Positions 1-5,573 of a stretch of DNA of 5,573 nt are shown one piece after another. Below the pieces are notes generated by a model. That model saw nothing but the letters and a program-made list of their open reading frames with translations, made no database searches and had not been told where the DNA came from. Origin of the DNA: Candidatus Omnitrophota bacterium (lineage in GTDB: Bacteria > Omnitrophota > Gorgyraeia > Gygaellales > Profunditerraquicolaceae); contig JAGOIJ010000110.1 in assembly GCA_017995695.1 (NCBI GenBank), positions 1 to 5,573 of the forward strand, written 5' to 3'. Each line of letters opens with the position of its first letter. Positions within the stretch are counted from its first letter, which is position 1. The position numbers and the translations under genes were made by a program.

Positions 1-1
1 G

Positions 2-1603
2 GAAGAGATACAAGAAGTAGGGTTATCAGACCGGATACATCATTGTCCCAATGAACTTTCTGGCGGTCAGCAACAGCGGGTTGCAATTGCGCGCGCCTTG
101 GTCAATGATCCTTTGATTATCATGGCAGATGAGCCTACGGGGAATCTTGACTCAAAATCTAAAGATGAGATTATCGCCATTCTCAAACGTTTACATCAAA
201 AAGGAAAAACTATAATCATGGTAACGCATGAGCAGGATATAGCGTCTCATGCTCAACGCATTATTCGCATGCTCGATGGAAAGATTATCTCAGATGAGCG
301 CACAGGCGCATGGGGAAAAGTTTTGCACGAGCAGGAAGCAGATTCTCTGATCGATCATGTATTGTCAAAATCTGAACGAAGCGCCCGGGAGGCAAAATTC
401 TTTGATTATGTGCGCCAGGCTCAAGGCGCGATGATATCGCATAAGATGCGTTCCTTACTTTCGATACTGGGGATTTTAATCGGCGTAGCTGCGGTTGTCG
501 CTATGTTGGCTGTAGGGCAAGGGGCAAAAGAGTCTATTGAAGAACAACTAGCTTCGTTGGGATCTAATCTGCTTGTGGTTCGGCCTGGCTCATCACGGTT
601 GCATGGGGTGGCGTTAGAATCAGGGACAGTAACGCGTTTCATCTTGCAAGATGTTGCCAAGATTGCCAAGCTTGACTTAGTTAAAAGTGTGAGTCCGTCT
701 GTATCGGGTAGGGCGCAGCTGGTGCACGGGAATAATAACTGGAATACGAGAGTCGAGGGAGTAGGATCAGAGTACGCGCATTTGCGCGCCACCGTCCCTG
801 TTGTCGGAAGATTCTTCAGCGCAGAAGAGGTCACGATGCGCTCGCGCGTCATTCTTCTGGGCACAACCGTGATCAAAGAACTTTTTGGCGATGCTAATCC
901 GGTTGGCCAAACAGTAAAGCTTAATCTGGTTAATTTTCGAGTAATTGGGATCTTGCCCGTAAAGGGGGCTACATCGTTTCATGATCAAGATGATACTGCG
1001 ATTATCCCCGTATCAACGGCTATGTTTAGGGTGTTCGGGAAAGAGTTCGTTGATTCTATTTATGTCGAAGTAAAGAGCGCTAATATGCTGGATGAGGCGC
1101 AGGAAGAAATTTCCCAGTTGATTATTCGTGAGCATCGTTTAAACAAGGACGGGGAAGATTCTTTCCAGATCAGGAATATGGCTGAAATTAGAGATACTCT
1201 TGAAACGACCACCAAAACGATGTCGTTATTACTTGGGACGATAGCTGCGATTTCTCTTTTGGTCGGGGGGATTGGCATTATGAATATTATGCTGGTTTCA
1301 GTAACCGAGCGTACGCGGGAAATCGGTTTACGCAAGGCTATCGGCGCAAATAATAGAGACATTATGGTGCAATTTATGATCGAGGCTGTATTAATGTCGT
1401 TTATCGGTGGGTGTGCTGGGATTGCCTTGGGCGTTGGCATATCGTGGTTAATAACTATTTTTGCCGGCTGGTCAGTAAAAGTTTCGCTATCATCGATTAT
1501 TTTGGCTACAGCATTTTCATTAACCATCGGCATTGTCTTTGGGCTGTGGCCTGCGCACAAGGCATCGGGCCTTGATCCCATTGAGGCTTTGCGATACGAA
1601 TAA
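2..1603 (+). CDS. macB: MacB-like ABC transporter, ATPase-permease fusion (5' end missing)
   Basis: The frame is open from the left edge, leaving 533 visible residues. Seen: the C-terminal half of an ABC ATPase with signature LSGGQ (residues 19-23), Walker B ending in ADE (catalytic Glu44), D-loop NLDS (48-51) and H-loop His76. A linker follows, then a first membrane helix (about 151-172), a large extracytoplasmic MacB-type core (about 180-400), and three C-terminal helices (about 407-434, 457-487, 495-517). The FtsX/MacB hallmark GGIGIMNIMLVSVTERTREIG follows the second helix start, and the protein ends near LDPIEALRYE. Compared with E. coli MacB (about 648 aa), roughly 120 N-terminal residues including Walker A lie outside the window. 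Known family role: an inner-membrane ATPase that works with a MacA-type adaptor and an outer-membrane channel to export macrolides, peptides or lipid-linked molecules. Substrate cannot be told. The partner genes would be expected upstream. Confidence 0.93.
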   Translation, partial: EEIQEVGLSDRIHHCPNELSGGQQQRVAIARALVNDPLIIMADEPTGNLDSKSKDEIIAILKRLHQKGKTIIMVTHEQDIASHAQRIIRMLDGKIISDERTGAWGKVLHEQEADSLIDHVLSKSERSAREAKFFDYVRQAQGAMISHKMRSLLSILGILIGVAAVVAMLAVGQGAKESIEEQLASLGSNLLVVRPGSSRLHGVALESGTVTRFILQDVAKIAKLDLVKSVSPSVSGRAQLVHGNNNWNTRVEGVGSEYAHLRATVPVVGRFFSAEEVTMRSRVILLGTTVIKELFGDANPVGQTVKLNLVNFRVIGILPVKGATSFHDQDDTAIIPVSTAMFRVFGKEFVDSIYVEVKSANMLDEAQEEISQLIIREHRLNKDGEDSFQIRNMAEIRDTLETTTKTMSLLLGTIAAISLLVGGIGIMNIMLVSVTERTREIGLRKAIGANNRDIMVQFMIEAVLMSFIGGCAGIALGVGISWLITIFAGWSVKVSLSSIILATAFSLTIGIVFGLWPAHKASGLDPIEALRYE

Positions 1604-1683
1604 ATCTGTGTTATCCGTTCCCCATAGACTCGTACCGATCAAACCGGTGCGTCCGTCTTGGTCTGTTTCTCGCGGGAACGTTC

Positions 1684-1706
1684 GTTTTGCCCCAGCGTGG
1701 CAAAAC
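1684..1706. other. Perfect 8-bp hairpin inside the structured element
   Basis: Arms gttttgcc and ggcaaaac pair without mismatch around the 7-nt loop ccagcgt. It is followed by ttcactc rather than a T-run on the + strand, so it is not a convincing terminator for macB. Confidence 0.6.
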
Positions 1707-1731
1707 TTCACTCGGCTCGGCTGCGTCGCTC

Positions 1732-1753
1732 GTCCCTCACGTACGTTCGGGAC
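1732..1753. other. 22-nt near-palindrome inside the structured element
   Basis: gtccc at 1732-1736 mirrors gggac at 1749-1753, and the centre acgtacgt (1739-1746) is itself a perfect palindrome. Only the two tc pairs between them break the symmetry. It may form a second branch of the larger fold or a binding site for a dimeric protein. Confidence 0.5.
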
Positions 1754-1860
1754 ACCGTGCCCGCTCCTTGCCTCAACGTCCCGCTCGAAATCAGCCCAAA
1801 CCGTCCGCACTGCATGCATAATGAAGCTTATTAAGTTGTAGGGATATGGAGAAATCTTCA

Positions 1861-1888
1861 TTGCTAATTTTTATATTTGCTTTATAAT
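1861..1888 (+). promoter_or_regulatory. Predicted sigma-70-type promoter for the cmoA unit
   Basis: A perfect -10 hexamer tataat (1883-1888) lies 16 nt downstream of ttgcta (1861-1866), which matches 4 of 6 positions of the -35 consensus. It sits in a strongly AT-rich stretch. Transcription would start near 1895, about 85 nt before the cmoA ATG. AT-rich sequence makes chance tataat matches common, so this is a prediction from sequence only. Confidence 0.55.
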
Positions 1889-1979
1889 AAATAATTACTT
1901 TGCGATAGTGCATTTCATCGCACAGTGCTGTATATTTCTCAATAAGATTTGTTTATTATTATCAAAAAAGAGAACGATT

Positions 1980-2705
1980 ATGCCAAAAGACCAAATTTTT
2001 CGAAAAAAGCAACCCCGGGTAGCTGATTTTAATTTCAAAAAGAAAACCGCAGAGGTCTTTGATGATATGCTTAACCGCTCGGTCCCTTTTTATCCAGAGA
2101 TCCAACGCATGACCGCCGAGATCACCGCAGATTTTGCTGTTGCGGGAACTAATGTTTACGATCTTGGCTGTTCAACGGGCACGAGTCTGTTGCGTTTAGA
2201 TAAGGTTGTGCCTGCGGATATCAGTTTTGTTGGCGTGGATTCTTCCGAAGACATGCTTAATAAGGCTCGAGAAAAAGTCAAGCAGGCAAAGATTGCCAGA
2301 AAATGCAAGTTTGTCTGCGCAGACCTTAATTCAGGGATTCCCATTACGAACGCTTCGGTTGTCATCTTTACGTTGACGCTGCAATTTGTCCGCCCCTTGA
2401 AGCGTAAAATGGTTATTGAGAGCATTGCCCGCGGGCTTAATAAGGGCGGTTGTCTTATCTTGGTGGAAAAGGTGCTTAGCCTCGATTCTATGCTGAATCG
2501 GCTCTTTATCAATTACTATTACGATTTTAAGAAACGCCAAGGCTATAGCCAGTTAGAAATTGCCCAAAAGCGGGAAGCCTTGGAAAATATTCTCATTCCC
2601 TATCGGCCCGAAGAAAACCGTCAGTTGCTTTTGGAAAGCGGTTTTAAAGAATGCGATACGTTTTTTAAGTGGTACAATTTTTGCGGCATGTTAGCTATCA
2701 AATAA
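1980..2705 (+). CDS. cmoA: Carboxy-S-adenosyl-L-methionine synthase CmoA
   Basis: A 241-aa class I Rossmann-fold SAM enzyme, close to the 247 aa of E. coli CmoA and collinear with it. Recognised blocks: AEVFDDMLNRSVPFY (24-38), the SAM-binding loop YDLGCSTGTS (60-69), FTLQFVRP (130-139 region), and GYSQLEIAQKREALEN (188-203). Arg198 aligns with E. coli Arg199, the residue that holds the carboxylate of carboxy-SAM and prephenate-derived carbon dioxide. Known reaction: SAM plus prephenate gives carboxy-SAM and phenylpyruvate. CmoB then transfers the carboxymethyl group to 5-hydroxyuridine at tRNA wobble position 34 in the cytoplasm. The frame extends upstream to 1908, but family alignment starts at about MPKDQIF, so the ATG at 1980 is chosen; its ribosome binding site is weak (aaagaga). 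No cmoB is visible. It is the first gene after the predicted promoter. Confidence 0.9.
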   Translation: MPKDQIFRKKQPRVADFNFKKKTAEVFDDMLNRSVPFYPEIQRMTAEITADFAVAGTNVYDLGCSTGTSLLRLDKVVPADISFVGVDSSEDMLNKAREKVKQAKIARKCKFVCADLNSGIPITNASVVIFTLTLQFVRPLKRKMVIESIARGLNKGGCLILVEKVLSLDSMLNRLFINYYYDFKKRQGYSQLEIAQKREALENILIPYRPEENRQLLLESGFKECDTFFKWYNFCGMLAIK

Positions 2706-2706
2706 A

Positions 2707-3453
2707 ATGATGCAAAAGGCATGGCAACGGCTTCTCTTATCAAGCGGCGCTATATTTTTTAAATTCCGCAATTTTCTTTTCCCCATCTTTGTTATCATCT
2801 TGCTTGTTTTTACAAGGCCCGCCTTAGCTATGGCGCGCAGCGATGTGGATACCTTCGTCATTATTGCTGGGTGTGCTATCGCTTTATTGGGAGGTTTGTT
2901 CCGACTGTTCGTCATCGGATTTGCCTATATCAAGCGGGGAGGCAAAGACGGGCGGGTATATGCGGATGATCTTGTGACAGGGGGCGTTTACGCTCATGTG
3001 CGCAATCCTATGTATATTGGTAATTTCCTTATAATCGTTGGCATGGGCATGATGTATGGGTCTATGTGGATCTATGCTTTGGTTATACCTTTTTTTGCTT
3101 TCGTGTATCTTTCTATCGTCGTCACGGAGGAGGATTATTTAAAAAAGCGATTCGGACAGGGTTTTGAGGCGTACTGCAAGAAGGTTAACCGCTTTATTCC
3201 GAATTTTTCAGGCTTCGGTAAGACGCTTTCAGAGTTTTCATACGATTGGAAAAAAGCTATCCGCAAAGATTATGGAACGTTCTTTGGAGTTTTGATCGGA
3301 TGTTATATTATTTGGTTGCGCAAAATGCAATATAGTTATGGCGTTACCTTTACTGGAAATAAAACTTTTCTTTTATTGCTCCCGCTTGTTATCGTTGCCC
3401 TTTTGTATAGTTGGGTGAGGGTTTTAAAAAAGCGAGGGAGTCTGCGTTCGTAA
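2707..3453 (+). CDS. Isoprenylcysteine carboxyl methyltransferase / phospholipid methyltransferase-like membrane protein
   Basis: A 248-aa protein with likely membrane helices near 22-38, 50-73, 103-118, 120-138, 190-205 and 219-239. The core between about 87 and 165 shows the ICMT/PEMT-family signature: LVTGGVYAHVRNPMYIG (RNPMY at 99-103), then a Glu pair (141-142) followed by YLKKRFG, then FEAYCKKVNRFIP. In this family these residues build the SAM pocket at the membrane face. Members methylate isoprenylcysteine, phospholipid head groups or other small or lipid-like acceptors; the bacterial substrates are mostly unknown, and the substrate here cannot be assigned. The two helices after residue 185 form a C-terminal extension beyond the usual motif. 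The start is 1 bp after the cmoA stop, with a second in-frame ATG immediately after (2710). There is no clear Shine-Dalgarno, so translation is probably coupled to cmoA. Confidence 0.82.
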   Translation: MMQKAWQRLLLSSGAIFFKFRNFLFPIFVIILLVFTRPALAMARSDVDTFVIIAGCAIALLGGLFRLFVIGFAYIKRGGKDGRVYADDLVTGGVYAHVRNPMYIGNFLIIVGMGMMYGSMWIYALVIPFFAFVYLSIVVTEEDYLKKRFGQGFEAYCKKVNRFIPNFSGFGKTLSEFSYDWKKAIRKDYGTFFGVLIGCYIIWLRKMQYSYGVTFTGNKTFLLLLPLVIVALLYSWVRVLKKRGSLRS

Positions 3454-3484
3454 GATAGTCCTGCCTTAAGCATAGGATAGTGGG

Positions 3485-3488
3485 GGAG
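3485..3488 (+). promoter_or_regulatory. Ribosome binding site deciding the protease start
   Basis: ggag within a gggggag run lies 6 nt before the ATG at 3495. This favours that start over the GTG at 3480, which has no such site. Confidence 0.7.
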
Positions 3489-3494
3489 AGAACT

Positions 3495-4124
3495 ATGGGT
3501 CTGATCCAGCTTTTGTTTAGCAATCCTTTAGTTTTTGTTGGATTAACTGTATTGCTGCTATATTCTGTTATTGTGCATGAAGTAGCGCATGGTTGGGTGG
3601 CGCATTTGTTTGGCGATGATACTGCCTTGCGTTACGGTCGCCTGACGCTTAATCCTTTGCACCATCTGGACCCTTTGGGCACCCTGATGCTTTTTTTTGT
3701 CGGTTTTGGTTGGGCTAAGCCTGTGCCAGTTGATTATTATCGGCTGCAGCGCTCTCGTTTTGGATTCGTGAGCGTTTCTCTCGCCGGATGTTTAGCCAAT
3801 ATTTTGATTGCCACGAGCGCGCTTTTATTGCTTAACCTTCCGAGTATCCACAGCAATCAAATCTTATCGCTTATCTTTGCCGTTGTCGCAAGAATCAATA
3901 TTATATTAGGAGCGTTTAATTTGATTCCGATCCCTCCTTTGGACGGCTCAAAAATCCTTATGAGTTTTCTCCCTCAACAGGCAAAAGAGAAATTCATGAT
4001 GCTTGAGCCATATGGTTTCTTCATACTAGCTTTTTTGCTTTTTACCGGTATCCTTGATCCTGTAATCGTATTTATGCAGCAGCTGATTTATGGGATGATT
4101 AGCGTTATTTTTCGTTTGGCATAG
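3495..4124 (+). CDS. Site-2 protease family (M50) membrane metalloprotease, compact YwhC-like type
   Basis: A 209-aa polytopic membrane protein. The zinc-binding, catalytic HEVAH motif is at 28-32 inside the first hydrophobic helix. Family blocks follow in order: YGRLTLNPLHHLDPLGT (47-63), GWAKPVPV (72-79), SLAGCLAN (95-102) and FNLIPIPPLDG (141-151), whose Asp150 is the third zinc ligand. The length matches the short COG1994-type rhomboid-independent site-2 proteases of about 200-220 aa with no PDZ or CBS domain. The family cleaves peptide bonds within or beside the membrane; substrates of this short subgroup are largely unknown. One oddity: the usual SLAGP block has Cys99 in place of Pro. 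The ATG at 3495 is chosen for its strong Shine-Dalgarno. The gene follows the methyltransferase after 41 bp, and its stop abuts the ATG of the next gene. Confidence 0.9.
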   Translation: MGLIQLLFSNPLVFVGLTVLLLYSVIVHEVAHGWVAHLFGDDTALRYGRLTLNPLHHLDPLGTLMLFFVGFGWAKPVPVDYYRLQRSRFGFVSVSLAGCLANILIATSALLLLNLPSIHSNQILSLIFAVVARINIILGAFNLIPIPPLDGSKILMSFLPQQAKEKFMMLEPYGFFILAFLLFTGILDPVIVFMQQLIYGMISVIFRLA

Positions 4125-4601
4125 ATGGCTAAAGAAGTTTTCTTAGTATGGTGGATGAGGTTTACGGCACGATACGGTAAACGAATGCAAAACGCACCCT
4201 TAAAAGTCTTTGGCATTATGTGTGGTATTGTATTAGCGGGAGGATGTGCGTTGGTGCAGCACTACGATGAAATAATGGTTTTGAAGCATTATGGTGATAA
4301 TCAGCGTGAAATTGAGATGCTGCTTACGCAACAAACAAATCAATTTTATAAACTACGAGAAGCGATTCAAGGCAATGCTCTTCGAAAGGGAACCTCGAAG
4401 GCACAGATACTGGCAGCCTATGGTGAGCCAATTGTGTGCAGAAAGAGCAAGGAGGGCCAGGAGCCTGGCGAGGTTTGCTTGTATCGGCATCCTACCGAGT
4501 ATTTCTCAAGCGATAAGATATTTCTTGCCTTTGATGAACAGGCGCGTTTGCGCTCTTGGGAGCTTATTCTTGAGTGTGGAAAGGCCTCAACGCAACGTTA
4601 G
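4125..4601 (+). CDS. Putative lipoprotein with BamE/SmpA-like domain
   Basis: 158 aa from the ATG touching the protease stop codon. A hydrophobic stretch VFGIMCGIVLAGG precedes Cys41, giving a plausible lipobox (LAGGC), so the mature protein would be anchored by a lipidated cysteine. An alternative ATG at 4185 (residue 21) gives a more normal signal peptide of 20 residues before the cysteine and may be the true start; neither start has a good Shine-Dalgarno. After the signal come a polar, possibly helical segment (about 52-82) and then LRKGTSKAQILAAYGEP (86-102) and IFLAFDEQARLRSWEL (132-147). This pattern of a helix with a G-x-P turn, followed by a Phe-Asp strand and a closing Trp, resembles the BamE/SmpA/OmlA fold. 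Similarity is judged by eye and is modest. A role in outer-membrane or envelope assembly is inference only. Gene position between a membrane protease and DUF2156 fits an envelope function. Confidence 0.68.
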   Translation: MAKEVFLVWWMRFTARYGKRMQNAPLKVFGIMCGIVLAGGCALVQHYDEIMVLKHYGDNQREIEMLLTQQTNQFYKLREAIQGNALRKGTSKAQILAAYGEPIVCRKSKEGQEPGEVCLYRHPTEYFSSDKIFLAFDEQARLRSWELILECGKASTQR

Positions 4602-4621
4602 CCGCCCTCACCCGTAATGTT

Positions 4622-5506
4622 ATGCCAATACCAATATACCCGGAATTTAAGCCGCTTGCAATTGAACATGGGCAGGAGATAAGTACGGCGCTGACCCGTT
4701 ATCCTGTTTCTATTTCAGAGCTGACATTTACCAATCTGTATGCCTGGAGGCAGGCGTATCAGTTTTCTCTTTCCTCCTTGCATGAAGCAATTATTATTGC
4801 TGCTATCGTCAATGGGCGCCGGCAGTTTTTGTGCCCTTTTGGATCAAGCGATGTAAAGGCCGTTATTGTAAAGATCATGACTGATTCCGATGGGATGTTT
4901 ATCCGCTTGCCGGAAGAAGTGAAGAAGATGTTTGAATTTGACGATCGCTTTGCCATAGCAGAGGACAGGAATAATGCTGATTATGTGTATAGGACTGCTG
5001 ATCTCATCGCGCTTTCAGGCAGCCGTTTCGATGGCAAGCGCAACTTAATAAAGAAATTTAAATCTCAACATACGTATTCATATGTTAATATCAATGCAAT
5101 GAATATTGAGCGTTGTTTTGCATTTGAGCAAGAGTGGTGTTCGGTCAAGGATTGTGATGCGGTCAAAAGTCTTAGCGATGAACGTAACGCCATCCGAGAA
5201 ATGGTGCGCCATTTCTCGGATTTTGGTTTGCTTGGCGCAGCAATAAGCATTGAGGATAGAATTTGCGCGCTAGCTTTGGCTGAGGCCTTAAATCAGGAAA
5301 CATTGGTTATGCACGTCTTAAAGGCTGATCCTTCGCTAGCAGGTTTATATCAGACCATGATGCAGGAATTCTTGGCCCGCGAAGCAAGCAAATTTTTGTA
5401 TGTTAACTTAGAGCAGGATTTAGGCGTTGAGGGATTGCGTAAAGCAAAGCTTTCCTATCATCCTTTAAAGCTTATCAATAAGTATACCTTACGTAAGGTA
5501 ACTTAG
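4622..5506 (+). CDS. DUF2156 / LPG synthase C-terminal-domain-like protein
   Basis: A 294-aa soluble protein with no signal peptide or membrane helix. Its landmarks are those of the free-standing DUF2156 family: FKPL (9-12), YPVSISELTFTNLYAWR (27-43), YRTADLIALSGSRFDGKRN (123-141), ERNAI (187-191) and VNLEQDLGVEGLRKAKLSYHP (261-281). The fold is related to the tandem GNAT-like domain that, in phosphatidylglycerol lysyltransferases such as MprF, moves an aminoacyl group from tRNA to lipid. Here the membrane flippase part is absent. Length fits the roughly 290-300 aa stand-alone members, whose substrate is unknown, so aminoacyl or acyl transfer is family-level inference. The frame extends to a GTG at 4574 overlapping the lipoprotein gene; the ATG at 4622 fits the family N-terminus better, though it lacks a Shine-Dalgarno. 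The gene contains a perfect hairpin at 5192-5221. Confidence 0.88.
   Translation: MPIPIYPEFKPLAIEHGQEISTALTRYPVSISELTFTNLYAWRQAYQFSLSSLHEAIIIAAIVNGRRQFLCPFGSSDVKAVIVKIMTDSDGMFIRLPEEVKKMFEFDDRFAIAEDRNNADYVYRTADLIALSGSRFDGKRNLIKKFKSQHTYSYVNINAMNIERCFAFEQEWCSVKDCDAVKSLSDERNAIREMVRHFSDFGLLGAAISIEDRICALALAEALNQETLVMHVLKADPSLAGLYQTMMQEFLAREASKFLYVNLEQDLGVEGLRKAKLSYHPLKLINKYTLRKVT
5192..5221 (+). other. Perfect 13-bp inverted repeat with tetraloop inside the DUF2156 gene
   Basis: atccgagaaatgg (5192-5204) and ccatttctcggat (5209-5221) are exact reverse complements around the 4-nt loop tgcg. The right arm runs into ttttggtttg, giving a weak terminator-like outline on the + strand. It encodes residues of an ordinary-looking helix (IREMVRHFSD), so it may be coincidental. 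Confidence 0.7.
5485..5500. promoter_or_regulatory. Perfect 16-bp palindrome before the last gene, possible operator
   Basis: taccttacgtaaggta reads identically on both strands. It lies in the last codons of the DUF2156 gene, 17 bp before the next ATG and just before its ribosome binding site. The perfect dyad is the shape expected of a dimeric repressor site, but no convincing promoter is seen beside it. Confidence 0.35.
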
Positions 5507-5509
5507 GAA
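5505..5509 (+). promoter_or_regulatory. Ribosome binding site of the right-edge gene
   Basis: aggaa, overlapping the DUF2156 stop codon, is 8 nt upstream of the ATG at 5518. It supports a real translation start there. Confidence 0.65.
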
Positions 5510-5517
5510 ATAGACAT

Positions 5518-5573
5518 ATGATTAGTCAGGCATCAAAACAACAAAAGGTGGAATCGTTAATCCGGGAAAGTTG
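5518..5573 (+). CDS. Start of an unidentified gene (3' end outside the window)
   Basis: Eighteen complete codons are visible, beginning MISQASKQQKVESLIRES, preceded by a good Shine-Dalgarno and 11 bp after the previous stop. The visible part is polar and likely helical, with no signal peptide. It is too short to name a family. Its spacing suggests it continues the same transcription unit. Confidence 0.6.
   Translation, partial: MISQASKQQKVESLIRES

Larger units (their letters stand above)
1640..1810. repeat. GC-rich structured inverted-repeat element (MITE-like or structured RNA)
   Basis: The left arm 1647-1682 (starting gtgcgtccgtcttgg) and the reverse complement of the right arm 1775-1810 (starting gtgcggacggtttgg) align over about 36 nt with roughly three quarters identity and small gaps, so the block can fold into one long imperfect stem. 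Inside are two more symmetric parts: an 8-bp perfect stem gttttgcc/ggcaaaac (1684-1691 with 1699-1706, 7-nt loop), and a 22-nt near-palindrome at 1732-1753 with gtccc/gggac ends and an acgtacgt core. GC content is far above both flanks. The exact outer boundaries are not clear; related sequence may begin near 1604. It could be a non-autonomous mobile repeat, a REP/BIME-like genomic repeat or a structured RNA. With one copy visible, repetition in the genome is inference. It carries no transposase. Confidence 0.5.
1604..1979. other. Intergenic region of 376 bp with two contrasting halves
   Basis: No supportable gene lies between macB and cmoA. The left part holds a GC-rich structured element (1640-1810, about 62% G+C by count). 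The right part (1861-1980) is about 24% G+C and carries a promoter-like sequence and an untranslated leader of about 85 nt for the next gene. No hairpin followed by a T-run, as expected of an intrinsic terminator, is seen after macB. Confidence 0.8.

Noticed and set aside
421..876. Minus-strand open frames within macB (also 767-988 and 1060-1581)
   Set aside because: They lie antisense to clearly conserved MacB sequence and show no recognisable protein features.
1533..1841. Plus-strand open frame of 102 codons in another frame of the same region
   Set aside because: It begins inside macB out of frame and is open mainly because of the GC-rich element; the opposite strand is open too, which argues against either being coding.
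1520..1861. Minus-strand open frame of 113 codons over the macB end and the structured element
   Set aside because: It overlaps the conserved 3' end of macB antisense, covers a GC-rich inverted repeat where stops are rare, has low-complexity charged composition and no recognisable domain.
1820..1862. 7-bp inverted repeat aatgaag/cttcatt followed by T-rich sequence, as a possible macB terminator
   Set aside because: The stem is short and AT-rich with a 29-nt loop, and it overlaps the predicted -35 region; too weak to call.
1908..1979. N-terminal extension of cmoA from the ATG at 1908
   Set aside because: The 24 extra residues have no counterpart in CmoA, come from AT-rich leader sequence, and would begin close to the predicted transcription start.
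1996..2007. 12-bp palindrome tttttcgaaaaa near the cmoA start
   Set aside because: It is low-complexity A/T runs around cg within the coding sequence, expected by chance in this AT-rich stretch.
3454..3480. Possible terminator between the methyltransferase and the protease (tcct/agga)
   Set aside because: The stem is only 4-5 bp with an 11-nt loop and has no following T-run.
4291..4617. Plus-strand open frame overlapping the lipoprotein gene
   Set aside because: It is a frame-shifted shadow; the other frame has a signal peptide with lipobox and a BamE-like pattern, and this one has no such features.

Overview
This is a densely packed bacterial segment in which every supported gene lies on the + strand. 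A Gram-negative (diderm) cell is suggested by a MacB-type efflux permease with an ATPase domain fused to it, a predicted lipoprotein with a BamE/SmpA-like domain, and a CmoA tRNA-modification enzyme. No gene fixes the phylum. The moderate GC content and gene mix would fit an uncultivated diderm lineage such as Omnitrophota or another PVC-related group, but that is a low-confidence guess.

Layout. (1) 2-1603: the 3' part of a macB-like ABC exporter gene, cut by the left edge. (2) 1604-1979: a non-coding stretch of two very different halves. One half is a GC-rich (about 62%) block, 1640-1810, built as a long imperfect inverted repeat enclosing two smaller palindromes. The other is an AT-rich stretch (about 24% GC over 1861-1980) with a good sigma-70-like promoter. 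(3) 1980-5506: five tightly spaced genes that look like one transcription unit: cmoA (carboxy-SAM synthase), an isoprenylcysteine/phospholipid methyltransferase-like membrane protein, a compact site-2-protease-family membrane metalloprotease, a small predicted lipoprotein, and a DUF2156 (LPG synthase C-terminal-like) protein. (4) 5518 to the right edge: the first 18 codons of another gene with a clear ribosome binding site.

Gene spacing is 1 bp (cmoA to methyltransferase), 41 bp, 0 bp (protease stop directly followed by the lipoprotein ATG), 20 bp and 11 bp, which supports cotranscription. Functionally the unit is mixed: one tRNA-wobble-modification enzyme is followed by membrane and envelope proteins. 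No cmoB partner is visible, so the use of carboxy-SAM cannot be confirmed here.

The least explained signals are the structured GC-rich element after macB, a perfect 13-bp hairpin inside the DUF2156 gene, and a perfect 16-bp palindrome just before the last gene. I do not see convincing evidence of a wholly new multi-gene system. The structured element is the best candidate for something undescribed.
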